Positions 12,086 to 22,580 of a stretch of 64,000 nucleotides of DNA are shown piece by piece. Within the stretch, counting starts at the first letter, position 1; each line of letters begins with the position of its first letter. The notes below the pieces were generated by a model. The model searched no databases. It was not told where the DNA came from and worked only from the letters and a program-made list of their open reading frames with translations. Origin of the DNA: Taxawa tesnikishii (nom. ined.) (taxonomy: Eukaryota; Ascomycota; Dothideomycetes; Dothideales); contig JAPDRO010000008.1 of assembly GCA_030247885.1 (NCBI GenBank), forward strand, positions 186,001-250,000, read 5' to 3'. Made by a program: the position numbers and the translations under genes.

Positions 12086-13230
12086 TTGGGAGCAGCCAGT
12101 GTGGCCATAGTACAGGAACCGGGCGTGCGCGGATGGGTGTCTGGTAGAGTATGAAGGCCACGCAACCGCTGTATCTGGAACGGACTGTTGCAACTCGAAG
12201 CTGGAGCGGATTGCGTCGAGTGTGTATCGCTTGCAGGCGACGTGGGGGTTGGATTGGAGCTGGCCCACTTGCCCACATATTAATCACTGCCGGGAGGAAG
12301 GTAACGGGTACGACGGATAGATGGCCCTCTTCTCCGGCACACGCAATCTACGATACATGGCTGACGTGCTCGCACAGAGCCGGCCCCCTTTTCGCAGTTA
12401 TCCAGAGGAGTCGGTCGCGTTATACGTGCTCCTCCACAGCCTGAGTACCGAGAGTATGCCGTGCCGTTCGGCTGCCTTGTTCACGCACATTCATTGTGTG
12501 CCACGCCATACTGACAGGCGTCTAAGCTGATCTACCTCTACCCCGGGTCCCACTGGCAAGAGCCGGCAATTTGCCGCTCGCATGGTGGGCCGTGCCTGCA
12601 TGCTTGTGTATGATCCACCATGACCTCTCTCACGTGACCATAACCAACTACCATACAGGCAGCAAAACGACAAAGATCGAGTTCAAGTGGTTGTCCAAAG
12701 AGGACGTTGGATCTGTGAAGCAGTGTGCAAGCCTCTGGTGCCAGCATTCCCTTTTGTAGAGTCCCTGCTAAGTGGACCCATGAAACTAGGTATCTTTGCA
12801 CTGTGCGCAGAGAGTGGTAACAGGGCGCTGACAACGATACCCCGAAGTTCTGCAATGCTCCCGCAAGAGGTTGCGTCAAAACACTGAGCTACAGCAACCG
12901 GCATCGGTATGGACTGACTGGCCGACTCCGGCTTCTGCAGCCCGGCGGTTTGCTGGCCCCTCTTAATGGTATCACCAATAAGGTCCGTTGTGGCTGTGCC
13001 TTGAAGCATCAGGAATACGTGATAGCTCAGCCATCAGGTAGCTTGAAGTGTCGTGACAACCGATGTTTGTCTGGTGCCGTTGAGGTGTGGAGTTCCAGCG
13101 GCATGTGGAGCGACGGAGGCATGGTTATCCGTGAGCGGTCCGTAGAAGGAACAAGCGTTGGGTCGTGTTCCTTGTTCCGGCGACCTTCCTGTTCCCGAGG
13201 AGAAAAGGGCTGTTTGGTGCTCTTCATGTC

Positions 13231-13806
13231 CTACGTTTTCTCCATATCTTCATCCATGCGTTCGAATCTGTACGAGCGCCTCAGCTCCGCGTCCATTCCC
13301 TGAAATCCCACGGTTCTCTTCTGGTGAGCCTGAGCCATCCTCCTCATCAGCCACTGTCCATTCCCTGACTCCATAAACTCCGTTTTCTTCTCTTGGTATC
13401 TCGCCCGAAGCTCACTCGAACTCGGCATCTTATTTCGATCTTTCTTCGTCTTCTCCGTTACCAGCTTTAGGACCTTCATCTCCTTCAAACGTTCGTTATG
13501 TGCCCCAGACTCCTGCTCCTTCTGCTGCTGTAAGCTCCTTGGACCCAGGAGTACGATCTCCTCCTGTTGCTGGCTTGAACAGCTGCTGGTAGAGGAGGAG
13601 ACGCGGCTGCTGATACACTCCTCATCGGAAAGACTCAGAACCTTGAGGTTAATGGACCGCTTCGATCTCCTGAGAGCACCGTCGTTCATCGACTGCGAAG
13701 GAGACTCGGGCATGGTTGGCCGCTGATCCTCGCAAGAAGTTGATCGTCGACGTTGCATGGAACTTGGTCTGAATGTAATCTCGCACGCGTGTATCGTACT
13801 ACGCAT
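13231..13806 (-). CDS. Hypothetical Ser/Glu/Arg-rich protein
   Basis: A continuous minus-strand frame of about 191 aa from an ATG at 13806 (a second Met follows at 13758) to the stop at 13231. I do not recognise it. The middle is Ser- and Gln-rich (SSSTSSCSSQQQEE). The C-terminal half is charged and likely helical: KLVTEKTKKDRNKMPS is followed by SELRARYQEKKTEFMESG and a Met/Arg-rich end. No signal peptide or membrane segment is visible. The frame stays open upstream of 13806 without an ATG, so a 5' exon is possible; a candidate ATG with a nearby GTACCT donor lies near 14120, but the phases do not match as the sequence stands. Composition is biased enough that a real gene is likely but not certain. 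Confidence 0.45.
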   Translation of the reverse strand: MRSTIHACEITFRPSSMQRRRSTSCEDQRPTMPESPSQSMNDGALRRSKRSINLKVLSLSDEECISSRVSSSTSSCSSQQQEEIVLLGPRSLQQQKEQESGAHNERLKEMKVLKLVTEKTKKDRNKMPSSSELRARYQEKKTEFMESGNGQWLMRRMAQAHQKRTVGFQGMDAELRRSYRFERMDEDMEKT

Positions 13807-14515
13807 TGGATAAAGTGCGAGGAGAGGGGTAGTTTTCTGTAGTTCTGGATGGCCACGGTGCTGGAATGGCGCTCGAGATTGCAAGAGAAGGTCAGTTCCT
13901 GTAGGATCGTATGAGGAGACGGGTAAACTTTGTGAAAGCGAAGTCCCGTGCTCGGTGATGGGAAAGTGAACAGCAGGCAGCCGGAGATTTCTTTTATTAT
14001 TGCGCGCCTGTCGTGGCGGGCGTGACTTGAGAAATGCGAAGCAGGATTACAACACAAATCACAAAATCGAAGAAACGTACCAGAGAAACATAAAGGTACC
14101 TGCCTTTGAATTCTACTGCCCATGGTAGTCACGACGCTTACGGCGCTTGCACAGCCGCTTTCTGGGGCCCCTATAACTCTGACACTTCCGTACCGGGTCC
14201 GCAGTCGACCGGCGCCCCTTCCGATTCGAGTCAAGCTTTGGAGCAACCAGGAAACACCTCTCCAGACATCGCAAGAAAAGGGGAACAAACAAGTAGGATG
14301 AACGCCCAGCAGCGATGCAGCCCGTCAAGTCACAAGCGACGCAATAGAAACTCCCTTACTACGACAACATGCATTTGCGATTGCATCTCTGATAGAGCAT
14401 CATCTCAAGATGGCCTATACCATGGGAGTTGCTTGCAGAGTCCAGGTTTCCGCGCCGCTACCGTGGAAGGTCGAGATGTTAAAACAAGCTAATACCCGAT
14501 TTAGACTCCCGAACC
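13807..14515. other. Divergent intergenic region
   Basis: Lies between the minus-strand hypothetical gene and the plus-strand orphan that starts at 14516. It may hold 5' exons of the former. Beyond that I see no feature. Confidence 0.45.
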
Positions 14516-16103
14516 ATGGGTTCTGAACAATCTGCCTTGGAACAACAAACTGATAGCGGCCCAACAAGCCATCTAAACATTCCTGTCAACAGGGGTAAGT
14601 TCGTGGCCGTTGCCAATATAGACCCCTCGAGTGTACGCGAGCTAATACATAACCAGGACGTCGAACCCCTTTCTTAGAACACTTCGAATTTCGACAGCCG
14701 ACTTTAGGCAGACAGATGGAGGAGATGGAAAACGTACCTCGCCTTGCTTCCATTGGCGGCAAACCAGAAGGGGACGCAACAGCACAAAGTTCTCCGCCAA
14801 TATCCCTCGAATCGTCCATCTTCGAGGCAGCCTCGTCTGACGATGGCGATGAACCCTCGATGTCCACCTTCACATTGAAAGACGGAGAGTCCTTCGCAGA
14901 TACAGACATGCTGGATTATCAGCAATACATTCAAATTACTGTGTTTCTCTTCATAACTAGCCATGCAACCTTCTCCGCCGACACCACGCCTTCGCATGGC
15001 TACTTCGGCCGCATGAAGACGGTGGCAGAGGAGTGTTTTCTCCCACCGACCCACCCATTTAGCGATCTTGCCAACTTTTTGGGCAGCGTGAGCGTGTTCT
15101 TAGGAACCCTCAACCTCGACACATTCTTCAAGGAGAGATGTCTTTGGCAGATCGTTCTGGGCGGCTTCAGAGACATGTCGGCGATGTACATGAACAACAG
15201 AGCGGAGGCAGTGCTGCGACGCAAACCACCAGGTGGACACGCCAGAGCAGAACCGGGAAAGGTGTGGTCGACGTACCAGTGGCACATGCTGCGCGAAATG
15301 CTATACCAGATCCGCATCCAGGAGATGAGGGGTGCGAGACCGAAGAGAGACGTGGTTCCAATCGACGGAGTTATGAACATGGCCGGATGGATCGAGCGAG
15401 AGGACCGCAGGGAATGGGACTTCCATCAGTCCGCCAAGCGCGAGGTTTCGAGATACCTTGCCTGGTTTTCCTTGCCGATCGCCGAGAAGATCAATCAGTT
15501 GGACCAGGCCTTGGACTTCCTCGAGAATCGCCTTCCAGCTTTGCAGGCGACCGAGGAACCGCGTGAGGCCACAGAGTTGGAGAGAGTAGCTATGGGGAGC
15601 ACTGGGGAGCAATGTGCCGACTTCTTCCACCTGACAACCCTTCGTGGCTGGATCGAGAGCAAGGCGTGCTGAACACCAGAAAGAAGGAATGCAAGGCAAA
15701 TCCGGCGTACTCAGGCTACCCATTAGACCGTCACTACCGCATCCTTGCACCGTATGACCGATGCTGGCCAGACGAACTCAAGGAGTCCTCGCAACCAGTT
15801 GATATCACTTCGGAGGCAGCTCTTCCGAAGTTGAAATTCGACAGTCCGATGGAGTTAATGCCCATAGAGGATCGAGACAGCCGTTGCTTCGCGGCCGAGG
15901 TGCGAAAGCTGGGTATGCATGCGCCCAGAGATGGAAGCCTAAGGGAAACCAAGCATACCTCGACGGGAAGAAAGGACTCCAAGGTCGAGGACGTCGAAGC
16001 TGCTGCGGTTGCGGTGGTTGGACGTCATGTGCGCGCCAACACTGTGACCCTCGAGAACCCGGCAAAGCCCAAGGTCCGCAAGCGTGCCGAGTCGACATCG
16101 TGA
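14516..16103 (+). CDS. Fungal orphan protein, about 508 aa (two exons, one frame slip)
   Basis: Exon 1 is 14516-14594 (ATG GGT TCT), intron 14595-14656 (GTAAGT...CTAAT...CCAG, 62 bp), exon 2 14657-16103. The splice joins NIPVNRG to RRTPFLEHFEF in frame. A single missing base, most likely in CCC 15638-15640, is needed to pass from the first long frame (ending at 15672) to the second (open from before 15612); the corrected coding length is 1527 bases. I do not recognise the family. Visible features are an acidic, Ser-rich N-terminus, a hydrophobic helix-rich centre around residues 120-200 (YIQITVFLFI, DLANFLGSVSVFLGTLN), a long charged helix around 260-350, and a Lys/Arg-rich C-terminus ending KVRKRAESTS that could be a nuclear signal. 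No transmembrane topology or enzyme motif is clear. Confidence 0.65.
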
Positions 16104-17231
16104 AGAGGCAGAAAATCCAGGCAGTGGCAGACACAGCTGGTCGAAGCATGGATGCGGGGGCCCGCAAATGCAGCCGGGCCAGACAAAGCGTCCTTCCAGA
16201 GTGTTCCCGTCGTTACTGCGCCGGCCGGATAGACTTATATTGCAAGTCGTATGGGCGATTGTGTCAGGCTCATTCCCTGATCTTGGACCCACAGTTTTGG
16301 ACTAACCTGGCGCTCCCGCTTGACTTCTGCCTCGTATTGGCCGGCAGGGTCAGCCATCTCAAGTTCTGTTCCAGGTAGCATAAGCATGTTATCGAAAGGC
16401 CTGTGTTCAACTTCAACGCGTGCGGTGGATTCATGGTCACGGCTGTCGGTTTAAGAATGTTGGCAGGACTGTAACCCCTTAGCGGCCCAAAGACAATACG
16501 ATGCTCACAGCAACAAATGCATTTACGAGAAAGAAACAGGGGATCAGATCTCTGGAACAGGAGACGTTGTTGCGGTCTGCAGGAACCCGGATGGCATGAT
16601 CAGATCTGCGACAGGGACAGATAGCAAACATCAAACGAAGAGACGAGTTTCTCCGCAGTCAAGGCGCTCATTCACCCCTGTACAACACAGAGACAGAGCA
16701 TGCATCACCCGGTTTGATAGGGCTACAGGCTTGACAGGGCTACAGGCTTGGGCAGGGCTACAGGTGTAGGAAGACCACGATATGATACGTTTCGACTCCT
16801 GTCTTTCCGTTCCAGCCTTGGCTTGGCAGTAATACATGCTTTCTCACCCCGCAACGTAACCGGCACGGACGTTCGGACGCGGTAAGACCAGAATGATAGG
16901 CGCTCCTTAGCGTGAACACATCGTCATACAAAACCAGAGTGGTGGGACTGTTGCATGTGTTACAAGCATGCCTACCCCTCCCCATCATTTGCGTGTCCCC
17001 AACAACCACGTTGCAGCAACAACTCACTTTGCATAGTCACACAAGCACCGAGACCTCTTAACTACCCCCGTCCACCACGTTGTAGCCATTGCTACCATCA
17101 CTGCATCCTTCTCTGCAGCTGTAAAGCGAGCTTCCGTCCCTGGCATTTGCTCGAGACGATATACATCCATCAGCAGGACCAATCCTACACTCACCTTCCG
17201 TGCGTTTCACTCAACGACATCCGCCCTCAAG
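16104..17231. other. Intergenic region with an 18-bp triplicated unit
   Basis: Contains three tandem copies of a unit starting AGGGCTACAGGCTTG at about 16719-16767. The last 200 bases are pyrimidine-rich and probably form the promoter and leader of the HAD gene. No coding frame here is convincing. Confidence 0.55.
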
Positions 17232-18073
17232 ATGCCCGCAGTAAGTTGTCCCTTTCTCCATCCATGTTCCCGTACGAAGAGAGAAAAAAACAGAACTTTG
17301 TCGCTTGTTGTCAAACACACCCTAACGGAAAGTCTTCCACCACAGATCAAGGAGATCCTCTTCGACTGCGACAACACGCTCGTTCTTTCCGAGGAGCTCG
17401 CCTTCGAAGCCTGCGCCGAGCTGGCCAACGAGATCCTCGAGAAGAACGGCAAGTCCGAGCGCTACACCGGCCCTGAACTCCTCGCCGACTTCGTGGGTCA
17501 GAACTTCCGTGGTATGATGGTGTCCCTGCAGAAGAAGTATAACTTCGAGATCCCACCGGATGAGTTCAACAACTACGTCGACCGCGAGTTGGGCAAGGTG
17601 ATTGAGACGCTGGAGAAGAAGGCGCAGCCGTGCGTGGGCAGTATGGAGGTGCTGGAGGAGCTGTACAAGAGCAAGAAGTACGGACTCGCCGTCGTCTCCT
17701 CGTCCGCGTTGTCTCGTGTTCAAGCATCCATCAGGAAGGTCGGCCAGGACAAGTTCTTCCCCAGGAGCACGTCTACTCCGCTGCTACGTCCCTCCCCAAG
17801 CCGACGAGCAAGCCTGACCCAGCAATCTACCTTCACGCCTGCAAGGAGATTGGCGTCCAGCCTGGCGAGTGTGTTGCTGTCGAGGACAGCAGGTCTGGAG
17901 CCACGGCTGCGAAGAATGCCAAGATCCCACTTATCGGATACGTGGGCTCGTATGAGGAGGGAGACCAGCAGAAGAAGATGGCCAAGATGCTGACGGAAGA
18001 GTGTGGTGCTATTGTTGTCATGCACCACTGGAACCAATTCTTCGACTGTCTTAAGAAGGTCGAGGAGTCGTGA
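17232..18073 (+). CDS. HAD-superfamily hydrolase (phosphatase-like), two exons
   Basis: Exon 1 is only nine bases (ATG CCC GCA, 17232-17240). The 105-bp intron 17241-17345 follows, then exon 2 to the stop at 18073. Corrected length is 245 aa. The HAD signatures are in order: motif I DCDNTL (Asp10 nucleophile, Asp12 acid/base; note Asn where many subfamily members have Gly), motif II VVSSSALSR, Lys of motif III in SLPKPTSKPDP, and motif IV VEDSRSGATAAK. The helical cap between motifs I and II (FEACAELANEIL to about residue 90) is the C1 type of the beta-phosphoglucomutase/2-deoxyglucose-6-phosphatase group. One base is missing in CCCC 17759-17762; restoring it gives FFPQEHVYSA. Substrate unknown; sugar phosphates are the usual guess. 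Confidence 0.88.
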
Positions 18074-20279
18074 CTAGCCGACCGAGACAGCAAGCTTTAA
18101 TGATGGTGAAAAGACCGCTCATCGATACGGACGTCGGCTCGAAAACGGGCTGAGGCAATGACCATGACCTTATGAGCGTTCAATATGACATCCCGAAACG
18201 GGATGATCCACCTTCCCCTCCTTGCATTTGCCGAGAGTTTTTAGTCTCTCACTTCTCTGTAGTGTCATTCAGAGCCTGGCCGGTAGAGGACCTTGCAAAG
18301 AACATGCGCTCAAGAGACTCCAGTCGATGAGTCTTAGCATCAGGATGCAAAAGCAGCGCCGGGTCTTCACTAATATCGCTGAAGGAGCTCTGTTGCCTTC
18401 TTCTTAGCGGCCCGGTCAGTCTGAAGGTCAATCACACCCGCTCATTATAAGATCTACTTGATACGCTTACAAGCATGGACTGTTGCTGCATGACTTACGA
18501 CAACTATGGATAATTGATCCATCTACTTTTTGGCCACTACTCAATAGATCTGTTAGCGCGCTCGACTACGTGAATCCACGCAAACTACACCATGTCGCGG
18601 CCACCAAATTCTCCCCTCTCAGGCAAGCAGAGCTAACCACCATCGCCTTTGAAGACTAGCCAGTGGACCGATAGCGCCGGGAGGCTGCTTGGATCGAGTT
18701 GATCACAGTTCGTCTTCTTCCGGCGCTGTGGCACTGAAGAAGCCGTTGTTGATGACGGCTACGAGTATCCTAAAGTGGCTTGTGGCAGATGGGTTGACGT
18801 GAATTGAGAAGTGTCAACCGGTTGGCAAAACCCAAAATTTGTACTTGTCCGCGACGGCTATATGTAACAGGCGGCTAACAGTGCAAGCTGTAGCTAGCTG
18901 CGAGGGGCAGGAGTTGGAGGTTCGCATTGCACAGTCTTCCACTCCCCGGCATGACTTCTTGTCCTCCATGACAAGATATTCTGCAGAACAGGTCTTGGCA
19001 CGGATCTTCCGTTACGACCTGCTGTTTTCAGTGCTGGTCCAACGGTGGTCCTTGGTATGGTATGAAAGACGGGACGCGGCCGCTGAACGTTCGAAGCTAC
19101 GCTGCCAACTGCGTGAGTTGAGTTATGCCCACAACCCCTACGCTCAACCCCCCAGATGTCCGATGGGAATACAAGGGTAGTGACAAGGCGCCTGCCGTGT
19201 GGGAATACGTAGGTGGTGCTTGGCCGAAATGAAGCGACTAGGATACTGGCAAGGCCGAGCGAAGTCTAGCGGCGACCCAGAGACCCATGCGTCTAGCACG
19301 TTAATATTCATGTGGAGGAGTGATCGACAGGAACAGCCGCGGTTGATCTGCCGCTCCCGAACCCGAGTCCTCGTCCAAGACGACACAAAATGAGACATCT
19401 CACATCTGAGTCAAGCTGAAGTTGCAACACAGAATCCTCATTCCAACACTGTGCTATCTAGGACACACGCGAAACAATTTCTCCTCTTCTCCAACCTCAT
19501 CTATCGTCGACTCCGCTGCACTTGTGCGTTGGCAAGCGACACTTTTGTAGCGGCTTGTCCGTCGTTGACTTGTTGGCGCCGTGTCGATGAACAGACCACA
19601 AGATTGTCAACTGTGCCGCCTTGACGATTTGACTGGGACCAAGTTTGGCGTGTTTTTCAAGCCATATTACCGCATTGAGGAACTGCAGCGGTGCCACCCT
19701 GGCTCGTTACCATCCGCTTCGAACTTCTTTCGACATCGCCCATCCTCTCATATCCGCTTCTGCGGCTCTACACTTACCACTAAATGGCCTCCCTTGTCCA
19801 CATAAACTCACTACTGGTTGTGGTGTCCGCTAACGGTCAAGGAAAATCCCATCGTTTACACTGTTTCCTGGTAGATTGGCGTAGATTGGCACCATGCTGA
19901 GGCTACAGATCAAGCCACGGCACGCTTTGCTTCCGATAGTCCCTCCTGATACCACTCCACCTCTGTTGTGAGTGTTTGCGCAATCTGTAGACACGGCCCG
20001 CTACCCACCCATTTAAGGCTCAGAGGTCTCATCTCATCGTGAGACTGGCTATGGTTTTAGGTTCGGTACGGGAACAGAGCAAGCGGCTCCGCAGTGTACT
20101 AGCACACGATGGTACTTCCCAAACGTTCCAGGGATTCAAAGATGGTAGATATATAAGGTAGGTGATCTTCCTGCACATCTCTTCCATCCGCAGCATCAAT
20201 CTCGAAGCTCCTCTACATTCGTTACATCCATCCGCAGCATCAGCCTACACTTTCCCCATCAAATCACTCTCTGTATACA
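18074..20279. other. Gene-poor stretch upstream of the secreted protein
   Basis: About 2.2 kb with only short, compositionally random ORFs. A perfect 7-base inverted repeat CATCCCG-AAA-CGGGATG lies near 18188-18204, shortly after the HAD gene. The right end carries the TATA box of the next gene. I see no RNA gene or transposon remnant. Confidence 0.55.
20149..20156 (+). promoter_or_regulatory. TATA box of the secreted-protein gene
   Basis: ATATATAA about 125 bases upstream of the ATG at 20280, followed by an A/C/T-rich leader ending in ACA before the start. The spacing fits a fungal core promoter with a leader of roughly 90 bases. A clear TATA box is typical of inducible rather than housekeeping genes. 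Confidence 0.55.
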
Positions 20280-21451
20280 ATGAAGTACAATCTCGCCTGC
20301 GCTGCCCTTGCGGCCTCGGCTGCTGCGGTTGCCATTCCTCAGGACTTCAGCTGGGACGACGTTGAAGAGGCCGAAGCCGTTGGCATTCCAACTGTCTCCA
20401 TCCCAATCGTTGATATCCCAGCATCGACTGTCATCGCATATACACCTTCTGCCACCCTTGCCGCGATCCAACAGGGTGCTGCCCAGAATGGTGTTAACCA
20501 GAAGCGTGACCTGGTTGGGCGTGATGTCTGCCCAATCGCAGCCTCCGACGACACTGCGGATACCTTTTCGGCCAACAATGCTTTCAGCAACGCCGCCATC
20601 TCCGCTGACACCCCAGATGGCTACGTTCAAGCCTTCAGCAACCTTCAGGGTAGTCCAAGCGCCATGGGCTACATGGGTTACTCCATCCTTGACGCCTACG
20701 ACGTCTTGACTTGCTCTCAGCGTTGTGATGCCATCTACGGATGCGCTTCTTTCAATATTTGTCAGTGTTACCCTCACCCTCCATTTCTGTTCATTATTGA
20801 CGTTTCCAGACTTCGAGCGCGACCCTCAGGTCGACCCAACCGACAGCTGCACTAACCCCGCCTCCGTTACCAACATCAAGGTAAGCACCACCATGTCTGC
20901 CGGTTCAGCACCGTACTAAGTTCGTATAAGTGTGTCTACTGGGGTGCTCCAATCAGCACCGAAAGCGCTGTCAACAACGGCCTGTATAGCGAACAATTCC
21001 ACGTGGTCATTGCAGGATCCAACGGATATGTGAACCGCACCATTGAGCCTGCTGCCGGCTACAGCCAACCCACCTACCTCGGCCAAGCCGCCATCAACGC
21101 CCCGAACGACTGCAACGGCGGCTACACCTACATGGGTGTCAAGATCTGGACTGACGGTCCCTTCGACGCCAGTAAGTGTGCTGCTGCCTGCTCTGGTGTC
21201 TCTGACTACAACCGCGCCAATCCACCTAGCAACGGCGCCGCCCCCAGACCTGCCAGTTCTTCAATACCTACGTGCTTCTGAGAAACGGCACCTCCGTCGG
21301 CCAGTACTGTGCTATGTACAACGAGACCTGGTCCGCCAGCACTGCCACCAACGTCGGTCAGTGGCGTGGCTACGATCACTACACTGTTGACTACAGCTAC
21401 GCTTTCTCCAACACCACTGATCCTGGTGTCCCGGTTTGCGCCTCCAACTAA
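20280..21451 (+). CDS. Secreted cysteine-containing protein with Kex2-type site (three exons)
   Basis: Exons 20280-20760, 20810-20880 and 20931-21451; introns 49 and 50 bp; about 357 aa after correcting one missing C in CCCCC 21241-21245. Residues 1-19 are a clear signal peptide (MKYNLACAALAASAAAVAIP). NQKR at 73-76 looks like a Kex2 cleavage site ending a propeptide. The mature part has two similar Cys-containing stretches: TCSQRCDAIYGCASFN, continuing across the intron into YFERDP, and later SKCAAACSG followed by TCQFFNTYVLLRNG. This spacing recalls PAN/apple-like modules of fungal extracellular proteins, but I cannot prove it. CVYWGAP and several NxT/S sites suggest a glycosylated extracellular protein. 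Not recognisable as a characterised enzyme; candidate cell-wall or host-interaction protein. Confidence 0.8.
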
Positions 21452-22580
21452 AAGGGTGTACGTCGGGAGGATGATATTGTAAAGACCTTCTGATGCTTTT
21501 GGATGGGAAGGATGCAATGTTGGGGTGTTTGGTGTGGTTCTTCTTCATGGAGCGGAACAATGCAGCGCGGAAGGCAGTTGTTGGCGTTTGCGATGTGATT
21601 GTTGGTGTACCATATGGTCTTCCACACAGCAGTGTCCTCGATCATCACCGGAAACTGACCAAAGGTCTGCTATCGGGAGGCATCCCAAACGGAAGCGTCT
21701 GCAGGTCTTGCTCCTCCATGTGTATATACGTTGTCTTGCTTGGCCGTGATGCTTACCTTTTGTGTAACCCGTGATAGGAGTACCGCTCGACCTGATAATT
21801 GTTCGTCCACCACTTTAGCTCAGCATCAAGAGAGGAAGACAACACAGTCGAAATATAGATGCGACAGGCGAGTCATGAAGTCTTCATCACTGTCCCTGTC
21901 CCGAAACGCAGGATGCAATAAACCGAACACGACAAACACAGCGTTGCTGGGAAACTTTCAAAGCCAAATGGGTTCCTTGAAGTGCAGGGTCATTTTCTGC
22001 GTTCAAGCGAAGTTTTCATCCCAACAGGGGTATCTCTTCACGCTACACCTTACCACATCTGCCAGCTTGGTTTGCGAGAGATACATGCAAGCCTAGTCCC
22101 CTTCTTGGTCATTCGCCTTCTACGGTGGTCCTCTAACCAATGATCGGTTCTCATATTGACATACTGGGTATGCGGTCCCACCGACTGTATCAGCCATGTG
22201 TTAGTCTTCGAAGGAGAAGCCTTGAAAGGAATCCGGGTCCTGACAAGGTTGACCATCACGCATGCCACACCATCTTCTTCTTCTATACCAAGTCTTGTGG
22301 ACAATCGAGAAGGACAACCCGTCTTTACTTCAACGACAGCTGACACTGCTGTACTGCCAAGAAACGTATATATGTATATATATCAATGTACAACAAGTCA
22401 GAGAGTACTCGACAACCCTCTCCATGTCGTGGCATGCCGTCTATTGTACACACCATGTTCACAATCCCATGCCTCAAGACAAGGCACGCAACAAAACGCC
22501 GTTCAATGCAAGTTCCGTGTCAACGCCGTTCAATGCGCCTAAACAAGAATCACTTCATCCCTTAGCATTCCGGCGCCCAT
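21452..22580. other. Convergent intergenic region
   Basis: 3' flanks of the secreted-protein gene and of the CAF120-like gene. Contains an AT-rich (TA)n patch near 22370-22385. No supportable gene. Confidence 0.55.

Larger units (their letters stand above)
11789..13230. other. Intergenic region with tandem simple repeats
   Basis: Upstream flank of the epimerase gene. It contains two repeat blocks, annotated separately, and otherwise only short ORFs with unconvincing composition. I see no promoter motif that I can assign with confidence. Confidence 0.55.

Noticed and set aside
18188-18204. Perfect inverted repeat CATCCCG-AAA-CGGGATG as a terminator
   Set aside because: Intrinsic terminators are not a feature of fungal Pol II genes; a 7-base stem is expected by chance in 64 kb.
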